Part shown: one piece after another, positions 16,747-24,891 of the stretch | How positions within the stretch are numbered: position 1 is the first letter of the stretch | How the letters are laid out: every line of letters starts with the position of its first letter | From: Halorubrum halophilum | GTDB lineage: Archaea; Halobacteriota; Halobacteria; Halobacteriales; Haloferacaceae | NCBI RefSeq assembly: GCF_000739595.1 | Contig: NZ_BBJP01000001.1 | Coordinates: forward strand, 1 to 64,000 | Length of the DNA stretch: 64,000 bases | Reading direction: 5' to 3' | The notes under the pieces: generated by a model | What the model was told of the DNA's origin: nothing | Seen by the model: the letters and a program-made list of their open reading frames with translations, nothing else | Databases searched by the model: none | Made by a program: the position numbers and the translations under genes

Positions 16747-16855
16747 CTGCGATCTCTTGCAGCCGTTTGACGCGTCGCGACCGGACGTAGTAAACGTGAC
16801 GCTAATCGACGATCAACGAGTAAGAGTTATGTGACCGTCGAACCACCATTCGCGT

Positions 16856-16957
16856 ATGCGTTCGACATGTACCCAGTGTGGAGACACAGTCGCGAGAGAC
16901 CACGGCTCGCTCGTCTGCCGAAACTGCGGCCGCACGTTGCGGCACGGCGCCGACTGA
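16856..16957 (+). CDS. 33-residue two-motif zinc-finger microprotein
   Basis: A very short gene, ATG 16856 to TGA 16955-16957, encoding MRSTCTQCGDTV, then ARDHGSLVC, then RNCGRTLRHGAD. The two C-x2-CG pairs (CTQCG and CRNCG) separated by about 12 residues form a single zinc-ribbon-like site. This matches the haloarchaeal CPxCG-type microprotein class known from Haloferax. A weak TATA-like GAGTTATG (about 16824-16831) precedes it at leaderless distance. It stands between the deacetylase and pckA genes. Function is unknown; members often affect growth or biofilm traits. Confidence 0.65.
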   Translation: MRSTCTQCGDTVARDHGSLVCRNCGRTLRHGAD

Positions 16958-17001
16958 CTCTTCGACGATCGGTACCGCGCTTGACCGCCCGAAGCGCCCT
17001 G

Positions 17002-18516
17002 CTAGTACATCGCGTCGCGGATGTCGTCGTCGAGGTCGTCGAACCGGTCGAGGTACTCGCGGCGGTCCTCGCGGAGCGCGTCCCGGGCTGTCTCGAAGTC
17101 GCCGACGCGGTCGGCGACGGCGAACCGCTCGATGTCGATCCCCGGAACGTCGCTCGGGACGGTCAGCCCGAGGTCGTCGTCGCGCTCCCACTCGATGCGG
17201 TTCCGGGCCGCTCCCTCCAGCACGGCGACGGTCTCCTCGACGCCGACATCGATCGGATCGTCGGTCCCCACCGCGCCGGTGTTGATGACGTAACACTCGA
17301 CGTCGAGGTCGGCGATGAGGTCGCGGAATCGGTTCCCCTCCTCGCCCTCTGAGCCGACGATGAACGGGTTGGTCCCGACGACTCGGATCGGCTCGCCCAC
17401 CCGCGAGGGGTCGCCCGCACTCGTCTCGACGGACTCCCCGAGCATGAACGCGACCGCGGCCTGCTCGTGGTCGAGGCGTGCAATCGGTGGCATGAGCGGG
17501 TTGCGCGTGATGAAAAACACCTGATCGACGCTGTCTAGGTCGATGTCGTCCGCCGAGCTCTCCAGTCGGTTCCGTCGGATGGTCGCCCGCGCGTTGCGTC
17601 CGTACCGGGGCTTGTCGAAGTGGACCGCGCCGTCCTCGTCGACCGCCACGTTCTCCAAGACGGCGCTCTCGTCCGTCGCGGCGCTGTGCAGTTCGGGCTG
17701 TTCACCGGCGTCGAGGCCGATGGTTTTGATGTAGAGGCCGCCGCCCTCGCTTCCGGCAACGCTGCCCGAAGGGAGGAGCGCGCAGACGTCGTCTTGGATC
17801 ATCTCGACGCCTTCGGGGTCGTCGAGCCAGAGCCCGTGGCTCGTCAGCGTTGATTTTCCAGTTCCAGAGAGCCCGAGGAACAGCTGCCCCACGTCGCGGG
17901 TGTCGTCTCCCTCGATGAGCGTGACGCGCTTGCTCCCCGCGTGGAGGCCTAATCCGCCCTGTCGCTTCGCGCGGTGCATGAACAACCGGAGGAACGACTT
18001 CTTCGCCTCGCCCGTGTAATCGCTTCCGAGGACCGTCGTGACGCCCTCCTCCGGGTGAACCCGGATTCGGGGATCGTCCGTCGCGTCGGGTAACTGCACC
18101 GTGACGAAGTCCGGCGATCGACCCTCGGCCGGTTCGAGGAGCTTCGCCCACGAGAGCGCGATCCGACCGTACGCCGCGGGGAGGAACAGCCGACACGCGT
18201 ATGAGGTCTCCGCGTGTCGACCGACGACCCGGTCGACGCAGACGACGTCGTTGTCCGAGTCGTTCACCCACTCGACGCCGCGCGCGAACACGTCGTAATC
18301 CCCGTCACCGAAGTCGTCGTCGATGACGTTCGCCGTCGCGTCGGCGCTCCGCGATCGATAGTCGCTCACGTACGACGGCGACCCGTACTCCGTCGTCACC
18401 TCCTCGCCCGCCGACAGCTCGCGTAACTCCGCAAACGAGGGGTTGTACGTAACGTGGTCCGCTGTCGCCGGATCCGGATAGTCCGCGGGTTCCGGGACCG
18501 CGTCATGGAAAGCCAT
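17002..18516 (-). CDS. pckA: Phosphoenolpyruvate carboxykinase (ATP)
   Basis: A 504-residue ATP-type PEP carboxykinase that converts oxaloacetate and ATP to PEP, CO2 and ADP at the start of gluconeogenesis. Signatures in order are HAETSYACRLF in the substrate-binding part, the kinase-1a P-loop GLSGTGKSTLTS, the kinase-2 metal motif MIQDDVCALL, and FITRNPLMPP. The ATG at 18516 (AFHDAVPEP) lies about 25 bases after TTATTATA (minus strand, near 18541), giving a leaderless start. An ATG at 18525 and a longer frame to 18573 exist. It would let cells growing on the acids imported upstream make sugars. Confidence 0.88.
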   Translation of the reverse strand: MAFHDAVPEPADYPDPATADHVTYNPSFAELRELSAGEEVTTEYGSPSYVSDYRSRSADATANVIDDDFGDGDYDVFARGVEWVNDSDNDVVCVDRVVGRHAETSYACRLFLPAAYGRIALSWAKLLEPAEGRSPDFVTVQLPDATDDPRIRVHPEEGVTTVLGSDYTGEAKKSFLRLFMHRAKRQGGLGLHAGSKRVTLIEGDDTRDVGQLFLGLSGTGKSTLTSHGLWLDDPEGVEMIQDDVCALLPSGSVAGSEGGGLYIKTIGLDAGEQPELHSAATDESAVLENVAVDEDGAVHFDKPRYGRNARATIRRNRLESSADDIDLDSVDQVFFITRNPLMPPIARLDHEQAAVAFMLGESVETSAGDPSRVGEPIRVVGTNPFIVGSEGEEGNRFRDLIADLDVECYVINTGAVGTDDPIDVGVEETVAVLEGAARNRIEWERDDDLGLTVPSDVPGIDIERFAVADRVGDFETARDALREDRREYLDRFDDLDDDIRDAMY

Positions 18517-18573
18517 GTACGGCATTCCGAGCGAGAGTATAATAAGCGTACTGAACGGTGGAACACTGTCCAA

Positions 18574-18855
18574 AGCCGAGCCGCTATCAGTCGAAGCAGC
18601 CGCGTCAGCGCGGACGGTAGCTGCTCGAACTCCCCTGCCCTCAAAATATATCTAAAATGGTGTTTAAGAAAACGTGCGTGATATCTATAATATCTATCAA
18701 TCGCATTTGGGGCCGTTGATCCCGTCCGGGGTCACGAGTTCCGGACGGTGTCGACGGCGGTCGTCGTCGAGGCGGACACCGGCTCGGTTATCTTCCGAAC
18801 GATCAGCGGGGCGAGACACCGATGATTTTGTCACGTCCGGGATCGAACTCCGGGT
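18574..18855. promoter_or_regulatory. Divergent promoter region pckA/rdfA with an AT-rich patch
   Basis: Between the two divergent genes lies an AT-rich stretch (about 18640-18705) in a high-GC surrounding. It probably holds promoter elements for one or both genes. No other structure is recognised. Confidence 0.35.
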
Positions 18856-19479
18856 ATGACCACCGAAGCGAGCGGGACGAACACGAAGGTCGCGCGCGTG
18901 ATCCGGGAGTACGACCTCGACGACATGGGAGCGAACTTGGAGGCCGCGTGGACCGGCGAGGCGGGCGAGCGGACGAGCCTGCGGGATCTCGCCGACGAGT
19001 TCAACGAGGCGGTGTTGGAGGCAGCCCTCCGCGAGGTCGGCGTCTCGTCGCTCAGCGTCGACGTATCGAGCACGTACGAGGCCCTCCGCGGCGAGTCTGG
19101 ATCGTCGGCGACGCGGGCGCGTCGCCGCCTCGAACGCGAGGGGATCGACGTCGACGAGCTCACCGGGGACTTCGTCACTCATCAGGCGATCCACACGTAC
19201 CTCACGCAGGAGCGCGAGGCGAGCCTCCCCGCGGCGGACGACGATATGGCCGATCGAAAGGTCGAGACCATTGAGAAGCTGCAGGGACGGGTCTCGGCGG
19301 TCGCCGAGTCGGCCATCTCGTCGCTCGCGAACGCGGAGGAGCTGGACCGCGGCGACTACGACGTGCTCGTCGACGTACGCGCCGTCTGCCCGAACTGCGG
19401 GACGGACGCGCCCGTCGGGGAGATAATCCGGCGAGGCGGCTGTGGCTGCACGGCGGAGCCCGTTACCGACGATGGGTGA
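18856..19479 (+). CDS. rdfA: Rod-determining factor RdfA family protein
   Basis: A 207-residue protein matching my memory of haloarchaeal RdfA, which promotes the rod cell shape. It has the conserved opening TKVARVIREYDLDDMGANLE..W, an LRDLADEFN segment, RRRLEREGIDVDELTGDFVTHQ, and a C-terminal zinc site. That site is formed by CPNCG and a later GGCGC in these proteins. The start at 18856 (TTEASG) is the first ATG of the frame. It is unlinked to other shape genes here. Confidence in the family is high; the mechanism is not apparent. Confidence 0.8.
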   Translation: MTTEASGTNTKVARVIREYDLDDMGANLEAAWTGEAGERTSLRDLADEFNEAVLEAALREVGVSSLSVDVSSTYEALRGESGSSATRARRRLEREGIDVDELTGDFVTHQAIHTYLTQEREASLPAADDDMADRKVETIEKLQGRVSAVAESAISSLANAEELDRGDYDVLVDVRAVCPNCGTDAPVGEIIRRGGCGCTAEPVTDDG

Positions 19480-19964
19480 GTCAGGTATCACGGCGGCTCG
19501 CGACGTGACCGACACTGCTCGCTCAACGCATGTCCGATCTGCCAATATATCAGAATGATATTTATTATTGTAATCTGATATTCTCTGCGGATCAACCGCA
19601 GGCTTGCGGTTCGAAAAACGAATCTCCGAACAAGCAAGTGGTGGTGGTTGTATTATCTATACGTATGACTACACTTACTCAACCGATTTTACAACCAATC
19701 CGAATCACGCCTTTTCAACCATGACAAGAGTCGAGATCGCACTAATAGACAGTATTTACTGGTGTCGTGACACTTAATCTGAGCCGCGGAGTACTTTGCG
19801 TGTCCAAAACATCATTATTCTTGCATATATGTGAGATTGATGATTTCTTGCTACGCGCCATTTGAACCACTATCTGATCGACTGCGGCGATATCACTCGT
19901 CACTGTCGAGGTCGAATACGACTGCCGCAGATGCTGTCGCTCAACGGTTTGTTCGTCGTAGAAA
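19480..19964. other. AT-rich gene-free stretch beside tRNA-Glu
   Basis: About 485 bases of markedly lower GC hold no convincing gene. Visible structure is the inverted pair ATATCAG/CTGATAT (about 19548-19580). The position next to a tRNA gene recalls an integration hotspot, but no second copy of the tRNA end is present. Confidence 0.45.
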
Positions 19965-20039
19965 TGCTCCGGCTGGGATTCGAACCCAGGTCATCACCGT
20001 GAGAGGGTGATATGATTGGCCGGACTACACCACCAGAGC
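19965..20039 (-). tRNA. tRNA-Glu (anticodon CUC)
   Basis: On the minus strand the acceptor arms GCTCTGG (5') and CCGGAGC plus A (3') pair. The anticodon arm TCACC-CTCTCAC-GGTGA gives anticodon CTC, and the T-arm contains GGTTCGAATCC. The cloverleaf is complete, 75 bases without encoded CCA. Confidence 0.93.
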
Positions 20040-20171
20040 GCACGTCCGTTCGACGCAATTACGGGTATGGCAGGATATTGTAAAACTGTTCCGTTTCGAC
20101 CCTGCCGTGTCCCGGTTTACCGTGCCTGACCGTCTCGCTGCTGCCGGCGTAACGCATCGCTCGCGTCGACT

Positions 20172-21236
20172 TCACACGTCGACTGCGAAGGAGGTCGCGT
20201 CCGCAGCGGCGTCGGCGATCGCGGCAAGGAGATCGGCCACGGCGTCGAGGTCGCCGGTGTCGACCACCTCGACCGGCGTGTGCATGTAGCGGTTCGGGAT
20301 CGAGACGTTGAGCGACGGGACACCGCCTCGGGACGTGTAGAAGGCGTCGGCGTCGGTACCGGTCCGGGAGCCCGCCGCCTGCAGCTGTACGTCGATGTCG
20401 TCGGCAGCGGCGGCGTCACGTGCGAGCTCGACGAGGACGGGGTGGTTCGCGCTGCCGCGGGCGATCACGGGGCCGGCACCGAGCTCGACCGGCCCCCGGT
20501 GCTCGCTGTCGACGTCGGGGTTATCGGTGGCGTGGGTGACGTCGACGGCGACGAACGCGTCCACTGCGTCGAGGTCGACGCCGACCATCTGTGCGCCCTT
20601 GAGCCCGACCTCCTCCTGCACCGTGGAGACGGCGTAGACGGTGGCTTTGGCGTCGCGTTCGGCGGCGCGGCGGAGCCCCTCCGCGGCCGCCCAGGTGCCG
20701 GTCCGGTTGTCGATCCCGCGGGCGGCGATCCGGTCGCCGACGAGCTCTTCGACCGAGGTCGAGAAGGTGACGGGGTCGCCGATCTCGACGTGTTCCCGGG
20801 CCTCCTCGGCGTCGGCCGCGCCGATGTCGACGAACTGCTCGGCGATCTCCTCGTACTCGTCCTCGGAGGGGTCGCGCAGGTGGATCGCGGTCTGGCCGAT
20901 CACGCCCTGCACGGGCTCGTCGGCGTGGACGGTGACGTGCTGCCCCTTCGAGACGGTGCGGTCCGAGCCGCCGATTCGGGAGATCCGGAGGAAGCCGTCG
21001 TCGAGCACGTCGCGGACGATGAAGCCGATCTCGTCGGCATGGCCCGTCAGCGCAACGGTGGGCGCGTCGTCGTCGCCCTCGTGGACGGCGACGGCGTTGC
21101 CGTAGGCGTCGATGGTGACCTCGTCGGCGAAGCCGCGGACGTAGTCGGCCCAGACCCGCTGGCTCGGCGTCTCGAAGCCGGAGGGACTGGCGGTCGCGAG
21201 CAGGTCGTCGAGAAACGCTCTCTGAGAGTCGCGCAT
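20172..21236 (-). CDS. M42-family aminopeptidase (tetrahedral aminopeptidase/glutamyl aminopeptidase-like)
   Basis: A 354-residue cytoplasmic metallo-aminopeptidase that trims peptides left by the proteasome. The two-metal site is visible in order: His (TGHADEIGF), bridging Asp (RGIDNRTG), catalytic Glu-Glu (TVQEEVGLKG), Asp (VAVDVTHAT) and final His (NRYMHTPVE). The apical-domain insertion lies between the first His and the Asp. Length is normal for M42 dodecameric enzymes. It lies just downstream of tRNA-Glu on the same strand and diverges from a second metalloprotease gene. Confidence 0.9.
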   Translation of the reverse strand: MRDSQRAFLDDLLATASPSGFETPSQRVWADYVRGFADEVTIDAYGNAVAVHEGDDDAPTVALTGHADEIGFIVRDVLDDGFLRISRIGGSDRTVSKGQHVTVHADEPVQGVIGQTAIHLRDPSEDEYEEIAEQFVDIGAADAEEAREHVEIGDPVTFSTSVEELVGDRIAARGIDNRTGTWAAAEGLRRAAERDAKATVYAVSTVQEEVGLKGAQMVGVDLDAVDAFVAVDVTHATDNPDVDSEHRGPVELGAGPVIARGSANHPVLVELARDAAAADDIDVQLQAAGSRTGTDADAFYTSRGGVPSLNVSIPNRYMHTPVEVVDTGDLDAVADLLAAIADAAADATSFAVDV

Positions 21237-21339
21237 ACGCGTGTTGGTCCGGCGGTCGGCAAGAAACCGCCGATACGGGGCGGTCTCTCTACCCCCTCAC
21301 CGACACAAGGGACTTGAGGCGCGCTCCCCTCCAGTCCGT

Positions 21340-22449
21340 ATGGACATCCTCCGAAGCCTCCGGACCGTCTCCGAGGCCAGCGGGCCGGGCGTCGTCGACT
21401 GGGAGCGGGCCGCGACGGCCGCGAAGGCGGGCACCGATCCGGGGTCGCTCGCGCTCAGCGACGCGGAGCGGGCGGGGTACGCGACCGACGTGCGCGACGC
21501 GCGCACCCGACTCCGCGAGGTCGCAGGCATCGAGTTCGACGTGCCCGACGCGATCGAGGTGCAGAACCGTCACCACTGGATCGACGCCAGCGTCGACACG
21601 TTCCGGAACGTGATGGCGCCGATCGAGGCGGCCGCGACCGGGGACGAAGAGTCGGCCGGCGTGGCCGGCGGGTCGGCCGGCGGAATCGTCGACCCCGCGG
21701 GCGGGCCCGTGGACCTCCCGGCCGGCGACCTCACGCGGGGATTCGCGCGGGACCTCTCGCGGGTCGCCAACACCGGGTCGATGGCGTTCACGCTCGGATT
21801 CTTAGCGCGCAACGTGCTCGGCCAGTACGACCCGCTCCTGTTGGCCGACGAGCCCGACGCCGACCACGGGCTCTACTTCGTCCACCCGAATATCGTCGCG
21901 GTCGCGGCGTCGCTCGACGTTGACTTCCCGCGGTTCAGGCGCTGGATCGCGTTCCACGAGGTGACGCATGCGGCGGAGTTCGGCGCGGCGCCGTGGCTCC
22001 CCGAGTACCTCGAATCGCGGGTCGAGCGCGGGATCGAGGGATTCACCGGCGGCGGGGGATCGGCCGGTAGCGACGGACTGACCGCCGGCAATCTGCCGGT
22101 CGACGCTCTGGACACCGAGCCGTTCGCGGAGCTGCAGGCGGCGATGACGGCGGTCGAGGGGTACGCCGAGGTGCTGATGGACCGCGCGTTCGACGGCGAG
22201 TACGCCGACCTCCGCCGGAAGCTCGACGAGCGCCGTGGCGGCGGCGGTCCGATTCAGCGGCTCGCGCGCCGGCTGCTCGGGCTGGGACTGAAGCGTCGGC
22301 AGTACGAGCAGGGCGCCGCCTTCTTCCGCGAGGTCGTCGACGCCCGCGGAATCGAGGCGGCTGGCGTCGTCTGGGAGCGCCCGGAGAACCTTCCGACGAG
22401 CGCCGAACTCGACGATCCCGCGGCGTGGCTGGTGCGGGTCGACCCCTGA
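21340..22449 (+). CDS. Zinc-dependent metalloprotease-like protein (DUF2342/F420-associated type)
   Basis: A 369-residue protein with the zinc motif HEVTH in IAFHEVTHAAEFG. The layout recalls the zinc-dependent metalloprotease family annotated as coenzyme F420 biosynthesis-associated in Actinobacteria and haloarchaea. A conserved Asn-rich DPLLLADEP..YFVHPNI segment precedes the zinc site. Two Gly/Ala-rich inserts (about residues 103-125 and 236-248) look like halophile-specific loops. The start is ATG 21340 (DILRSLRTV); the frame is open to 21241, but that would enter the neighbouring promoter. The substrate is unknown. Confidence 0.75.
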   Translation: MDILRSLRTVSEASGPGVVDWERAATAAKAGTDPGSLALSDAERAGYATDVRDARTRLREVAGIEFDVPDAIEVQNRHHWIDASVDTFRNVMAPIEAAATGDEESAGVAGGSAGGIVDPAGGPVDLPAGDLTRGFARDLSRVANTGSMAFTLGFLARNVLGQYDPLLLADEPDADHGLYFVHPNIVAVAASLDVDFPRFRRWIAFHEVTHAAEFGAAPWLPEYLESRVERGIEGFTGGGGSAGSDGLTAGNLPVDALDTEPFAELQAAMTAVEGYAEVLMDRAFDGEYADLRRKLDERRGGGGPIQRLARRLLGLGLKRRQYEQGAAFFREVVDARGIEAAGVVWERPENLPTSAELDDPAAWLVRVDP

Positions 22450-22511
22450 GGAGGCGGACGAGCGAGCGACTCTCGGTGTGTGGACCAGTCACCCCTCGAT
22501 AGCGACGGTTA

Positions 22512-22811
22512 CTTATAAATGAACGAGGCGATGGCGTGCGCCTGCGAGCGGGCCGTAGGCCCGCGAGCAGACCGCGCGAGGGAGTCGGCGCGGCGCTTTT
22601 AAGCGCCGCGCCGACGAGGCTGGGGAGGCGCGAGGTGCGGTTGCGGTGCGGGTGGGACTCAAAGGGGCAGCCGTGAGGGCGGCGCAGGCGATGTAAGCAC
22701 TACAGGGAGCGAGCAACGCGAGCGACCGAAGCGCACAGCGAGCGTGCGCCGCCCTCACGGCTGGGGCTTTGGAGGTGTTCTCCGAGCAGTGTTCGATCGC
22801 TTATAAACAAC
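22512..22811 (+). repeat. Dispersed structured element, copy A (full length)
   Basis: A roughly 300-base non-coding element running from the TATA-like CTTATAAAT (22512-22520) to CTTATAAAC (22800-22808). It contains hairpin 1 (22548-22564, 7-bp stem) and hairpin 2 (22584-22615, 15-bp perfect stem). The unpaired block GTGGGACTCAAAGGGG is at 22652-22667. The long stem 3 pairs 22668-22686 with 22745-22763 over 19 perfect pairs, and GGGCTTTGGAGGTGTTC follows. The same order recurs inverted at 59.9 kb and, internally deleted, at 43.4 kb. It carries no open frame with coding character. It could be an ncRNA, a structured mobile element or a nucleoid signal. Confidence 0.8.
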
Positions 22812-22980
22812 CGGCTGGGGCTTCGGAAGTATTCACCACCGAGTCACCGATCACATATCGCTGAGCGGCTGGAGCTTTGACGGTGATTTTTTCTCTCGAC
22901 CCGCAATCTGCTACTTATAAACGATCGACTGGAACTCCACCGCAGTTCGACTACACCACCGATCTTACGTCAGTCGCTTA
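22758..22980 (+). repeat. Four decaying tandem units of 54-60 bp
   Basis: Units start at 22758, 22812, 22866 and 22926 with CGGCTGGGGCTTTGG-like sequence. Several end in CTTATAAAC-type TATA elements. Similarity falls off from the first unit to the last. The array runs up to the 3' end of the CBS-domain gene (stop 22965), and the first unit is the tail of the structured element. Confidence 0.65.
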
Positions 22981-23459
22981 TCGCGGAACGCCCGAATAAC
23001 GTCTTGACGGGCGATGATACCGACGATCCGACCTGCATCGTCGACGACCGGGACGCGGTTGATGTTCGGATCATCGCCGGTGAGCAGATCGAGCACCTCG
23101 TTCATATCTGTCTCGGGCGTCACTGTCGCCACGTCGGTGCTCATCACCTCCGAGATCGGGCGGTCGGCGTTCCGCACCATGTCGACGCCCAGATCGAGGT
23201 CGGCCCACGGCGCCTTCACCTGATAGGTGAGCGTGTCGACGAACGGCGGGAGCCCGATCGGGATCCACAGCGTCTCGTCGTCCGGCTCGAACAGATCGAC
23301 GAGGTCAGACTCGGTGACGACGCCGACCAGCCGGTCCTCGTCGTCGACGACGGGGAAGCCGCTGAAGTCGTACCGAGCGAACTTCTTGAACACGTCGGCC
23401 ACGTCGTCGTCCGGGGCGACCGTCTTCACGTCGGGTTCCATCAGGTCACGCGCTTGCAT
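22965..23459 (-). CDS. Two-CBS-domain protein
   Basis: A 164-residue protein made of two CBS domains. The first is residues 1-55 (ARDLMEPDVKTVAPDDDVADVFKKF .. GFPVVDDEDRLVGVVTESDLVDLF) and the second about 100-160 (ISEVMSTDVATVTPETDMNEVLDLL .. NRVPVVDDAGRIVGIIARQDVIRAF). CBS pairs bind adenine nucleotides and act as energy-state sensors. The linker (WIPIGLPPFVDTLTYQVKAPW) resembles haloarchaeal relatives. The start at 23459 (QARDLM) fits the domain; a longer frame adds low-quality sequence. It is monocistronic. Confidence 0.88.
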   Translation of the reverse strand: MQARDLMEPDVKTVAPDDDVADVFKKFARYDFSGFPVVDDEDRLVGVVTESDLVDLFEPDDETLWIPIGLPPFVDTLTYQVKAPWADLDLGVDMVRNADRPISEVMSTDVATVTPETDMNEVLDLLTGDDPNINRVPVVDDAGRIVGIIARQDVIRAFRDKRLT

Positions 23460-23621
23460 ACGGTCGCCGTCGCGGCCGGGACCCGTAGGCGTTTCGACCG
23501 GCGCCGTGTTCGGATTGGAGATGGGTCTGAACGTAGCTCCTGTTAACAACCAGACTCGGATCAATAGTGGGAGTGGAACTGTTCTCTTCCAGATGGGGTG
23601 TGACTCCCGAACCAGAGCCGG

Positions 23622-24395
23622 TTAGAGCTCCGGCGTCTGTGACGCGTCAACCGGGGTTGCTGTCGATCGGTTCGGAGCGTCTCGCCCGTCTCGCAACTGG
23701 AGGTACGCCGACGCGATGATCGCGTAGTACGGCAGGAAGAACACCGTTGTGAGAACGACCGTCACAACGTCGGAGACGACCGCCATACCGGCGAGATCCA
23801 ACAGGGATCCGACGCCGCCGAGGAGCCCGCCGAACAGCGCGGAGACGACGACGAGGAGACCGAGTTTGAGCCGGGACCCGCGAGCCAGCCCCCAGCTCCG
23901 CTTGAGGCTACCGATGAGACCACGATCCTCAACGGCGACCGCGAAGATGAAGAACAGGAACGACGCCGCGAGGAACAGCCCCGGGAATAACAGGAGGATG
24001 GTCCCGATCATAATCGAGAAGCTCACGATCACTCCGCCGACGAGTGCGATAGCTGTTGCACGCCCAAGTCGTCGCGTCGACGTTGCGGGGAACGTCGATA
24101 CGTCACTGAGCGGCTGAGCGAACGTTCGCGAGAGAACGACAAAGAACGTCGAGCTCAAAACCGTGAGCGCGATGAACAGCGCGATTCCAACACTTCCGGG
24201 AATGGGAAGCGCAAGTCCGACATTCTGCTCGAACTGCTCGGCCGCCGCTGGCGGGAGAAACCCCAACACGGCGCTGTTGACGCTTGTTTGAACCCCGAGC
24301 TGGATGATAAGGAACCCCAAAAACAGGATCCCGCCAGTTCGACTGACTGTCCGTCGAATGCCGTCGCTAACCGCCTGGGTAAGTTGGAGGGCCAT
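23622..24395 (-). CDS. Haloarchaeal multi-pass membrane protein of unknown function
   Basis: A 257-residue protein with about six membrane segments. They include ILFLGFLIIQLGV, GIALFIALTVLSSTFFVVLS, AIALVGGVIVSFSIMIGTILLLFPGLFLAASFLFFIFAVAV, and two more before the tail. The central VEDRGLIGSLKRSWGLARGSRLKL segment (acidic patch, then basic helix) recurs in a family of haloarchaeal membrane proteins I know only as hypothetical. No catalytic residues are evident. It is transcribed toward the CBS gene and downstream of the tRNA-Met gene on the same strand. Confidence 0.75.
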   Translation of the reverse strand: MALQLTQAVSDGIRRTVSRTGGILFLGFLIIQLGVQTSVNSAVLGFLPPAAAEQFEQNVGLALPIPGSVGIALFIALTVLSSTFFVVLSRTFAQPLSDVSTFPATSTRRLGRATAIALVGGVIVSFSIMIGTILLLFPGLFLAASFLFFIFAVAVEDRGLIGSLKRSWGLARGSRLKLGLLVVVSALFGGLLGGVGSLLDLAGMAVVSDVVTVVLTTVFFLPYYAIIASAYLQLRDGRDAPNRSTATPVDASQTPEL

Positions 24396-24546
24396 TCCGA
24401 TCGTGGCGTCTCTAGCAATGTTAATAAAATAACCGGAATAGACGAACGAGTCTGTTTCGACCCCAGTTCTGCTCGTTCGTCCTGTTGAGACTTCCGATAT
24501 CTCCCACTAGAGAGATTTTGACGTATCACGTCAACAGTATAGTAGA

Positions 24547-24700
24547 TGGCCGGGGTGGGCTCCGAACCCACGATCTCCGCATGTCCCAGGTCCGAGGCTC
24601 GGCGGAGCCACGGGAAGGACGCGGACGCTTCCAAGGCGTCACCGCACCGAATCTCTGAACCCTATGAGTGCGGCGCTATGTCCAGCTAAGCCACCCGGCC
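24547..24700 (-). tRNA. Elongator tRNA-Met (CAU) with an 80-nt intron
   Basis: Acceptor arms GGCCGGG (24700-24694) and CCCGGCC plus A (24554-24547) pair. The anticodon stem CCGCA/TGCGG encloses the loop CTCATAA once an intron at 24583-24662, placed after position 37, is removed. The mature RNA is 74 bases. An intron at this place in elongator tRNA-Met is standard for haloarchaea and is cut by the splicing endonuclease at a bulge-helix-bulge. Confidence 0.92.
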
Positions 24701-24891
24701 TCACTGTTCCGTACCGCGATGAAACCCTTTAACCTTCCCATCCGTCGGAAGGTTGCGAACCCGTGACAGAGTCGGCGGGGTCGACGGCGGGACCGACCGC
24801 GAGATCGGTGACGACGACCGTTTCCACCGCTTTCGCGAGGCGCCGACGCGGACCCCGCGGATTTATGGCCGACGGGGCGGATCTCCGGGAT

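Noticed and set aside
22512-22811. Structured element considered as a CRISPR leader, rRNA fragment or protein-coding gene
   Set aside because: No spacer-repeat pattern, no similarity to rRNA signatures, and all frames lack halophile coding character.
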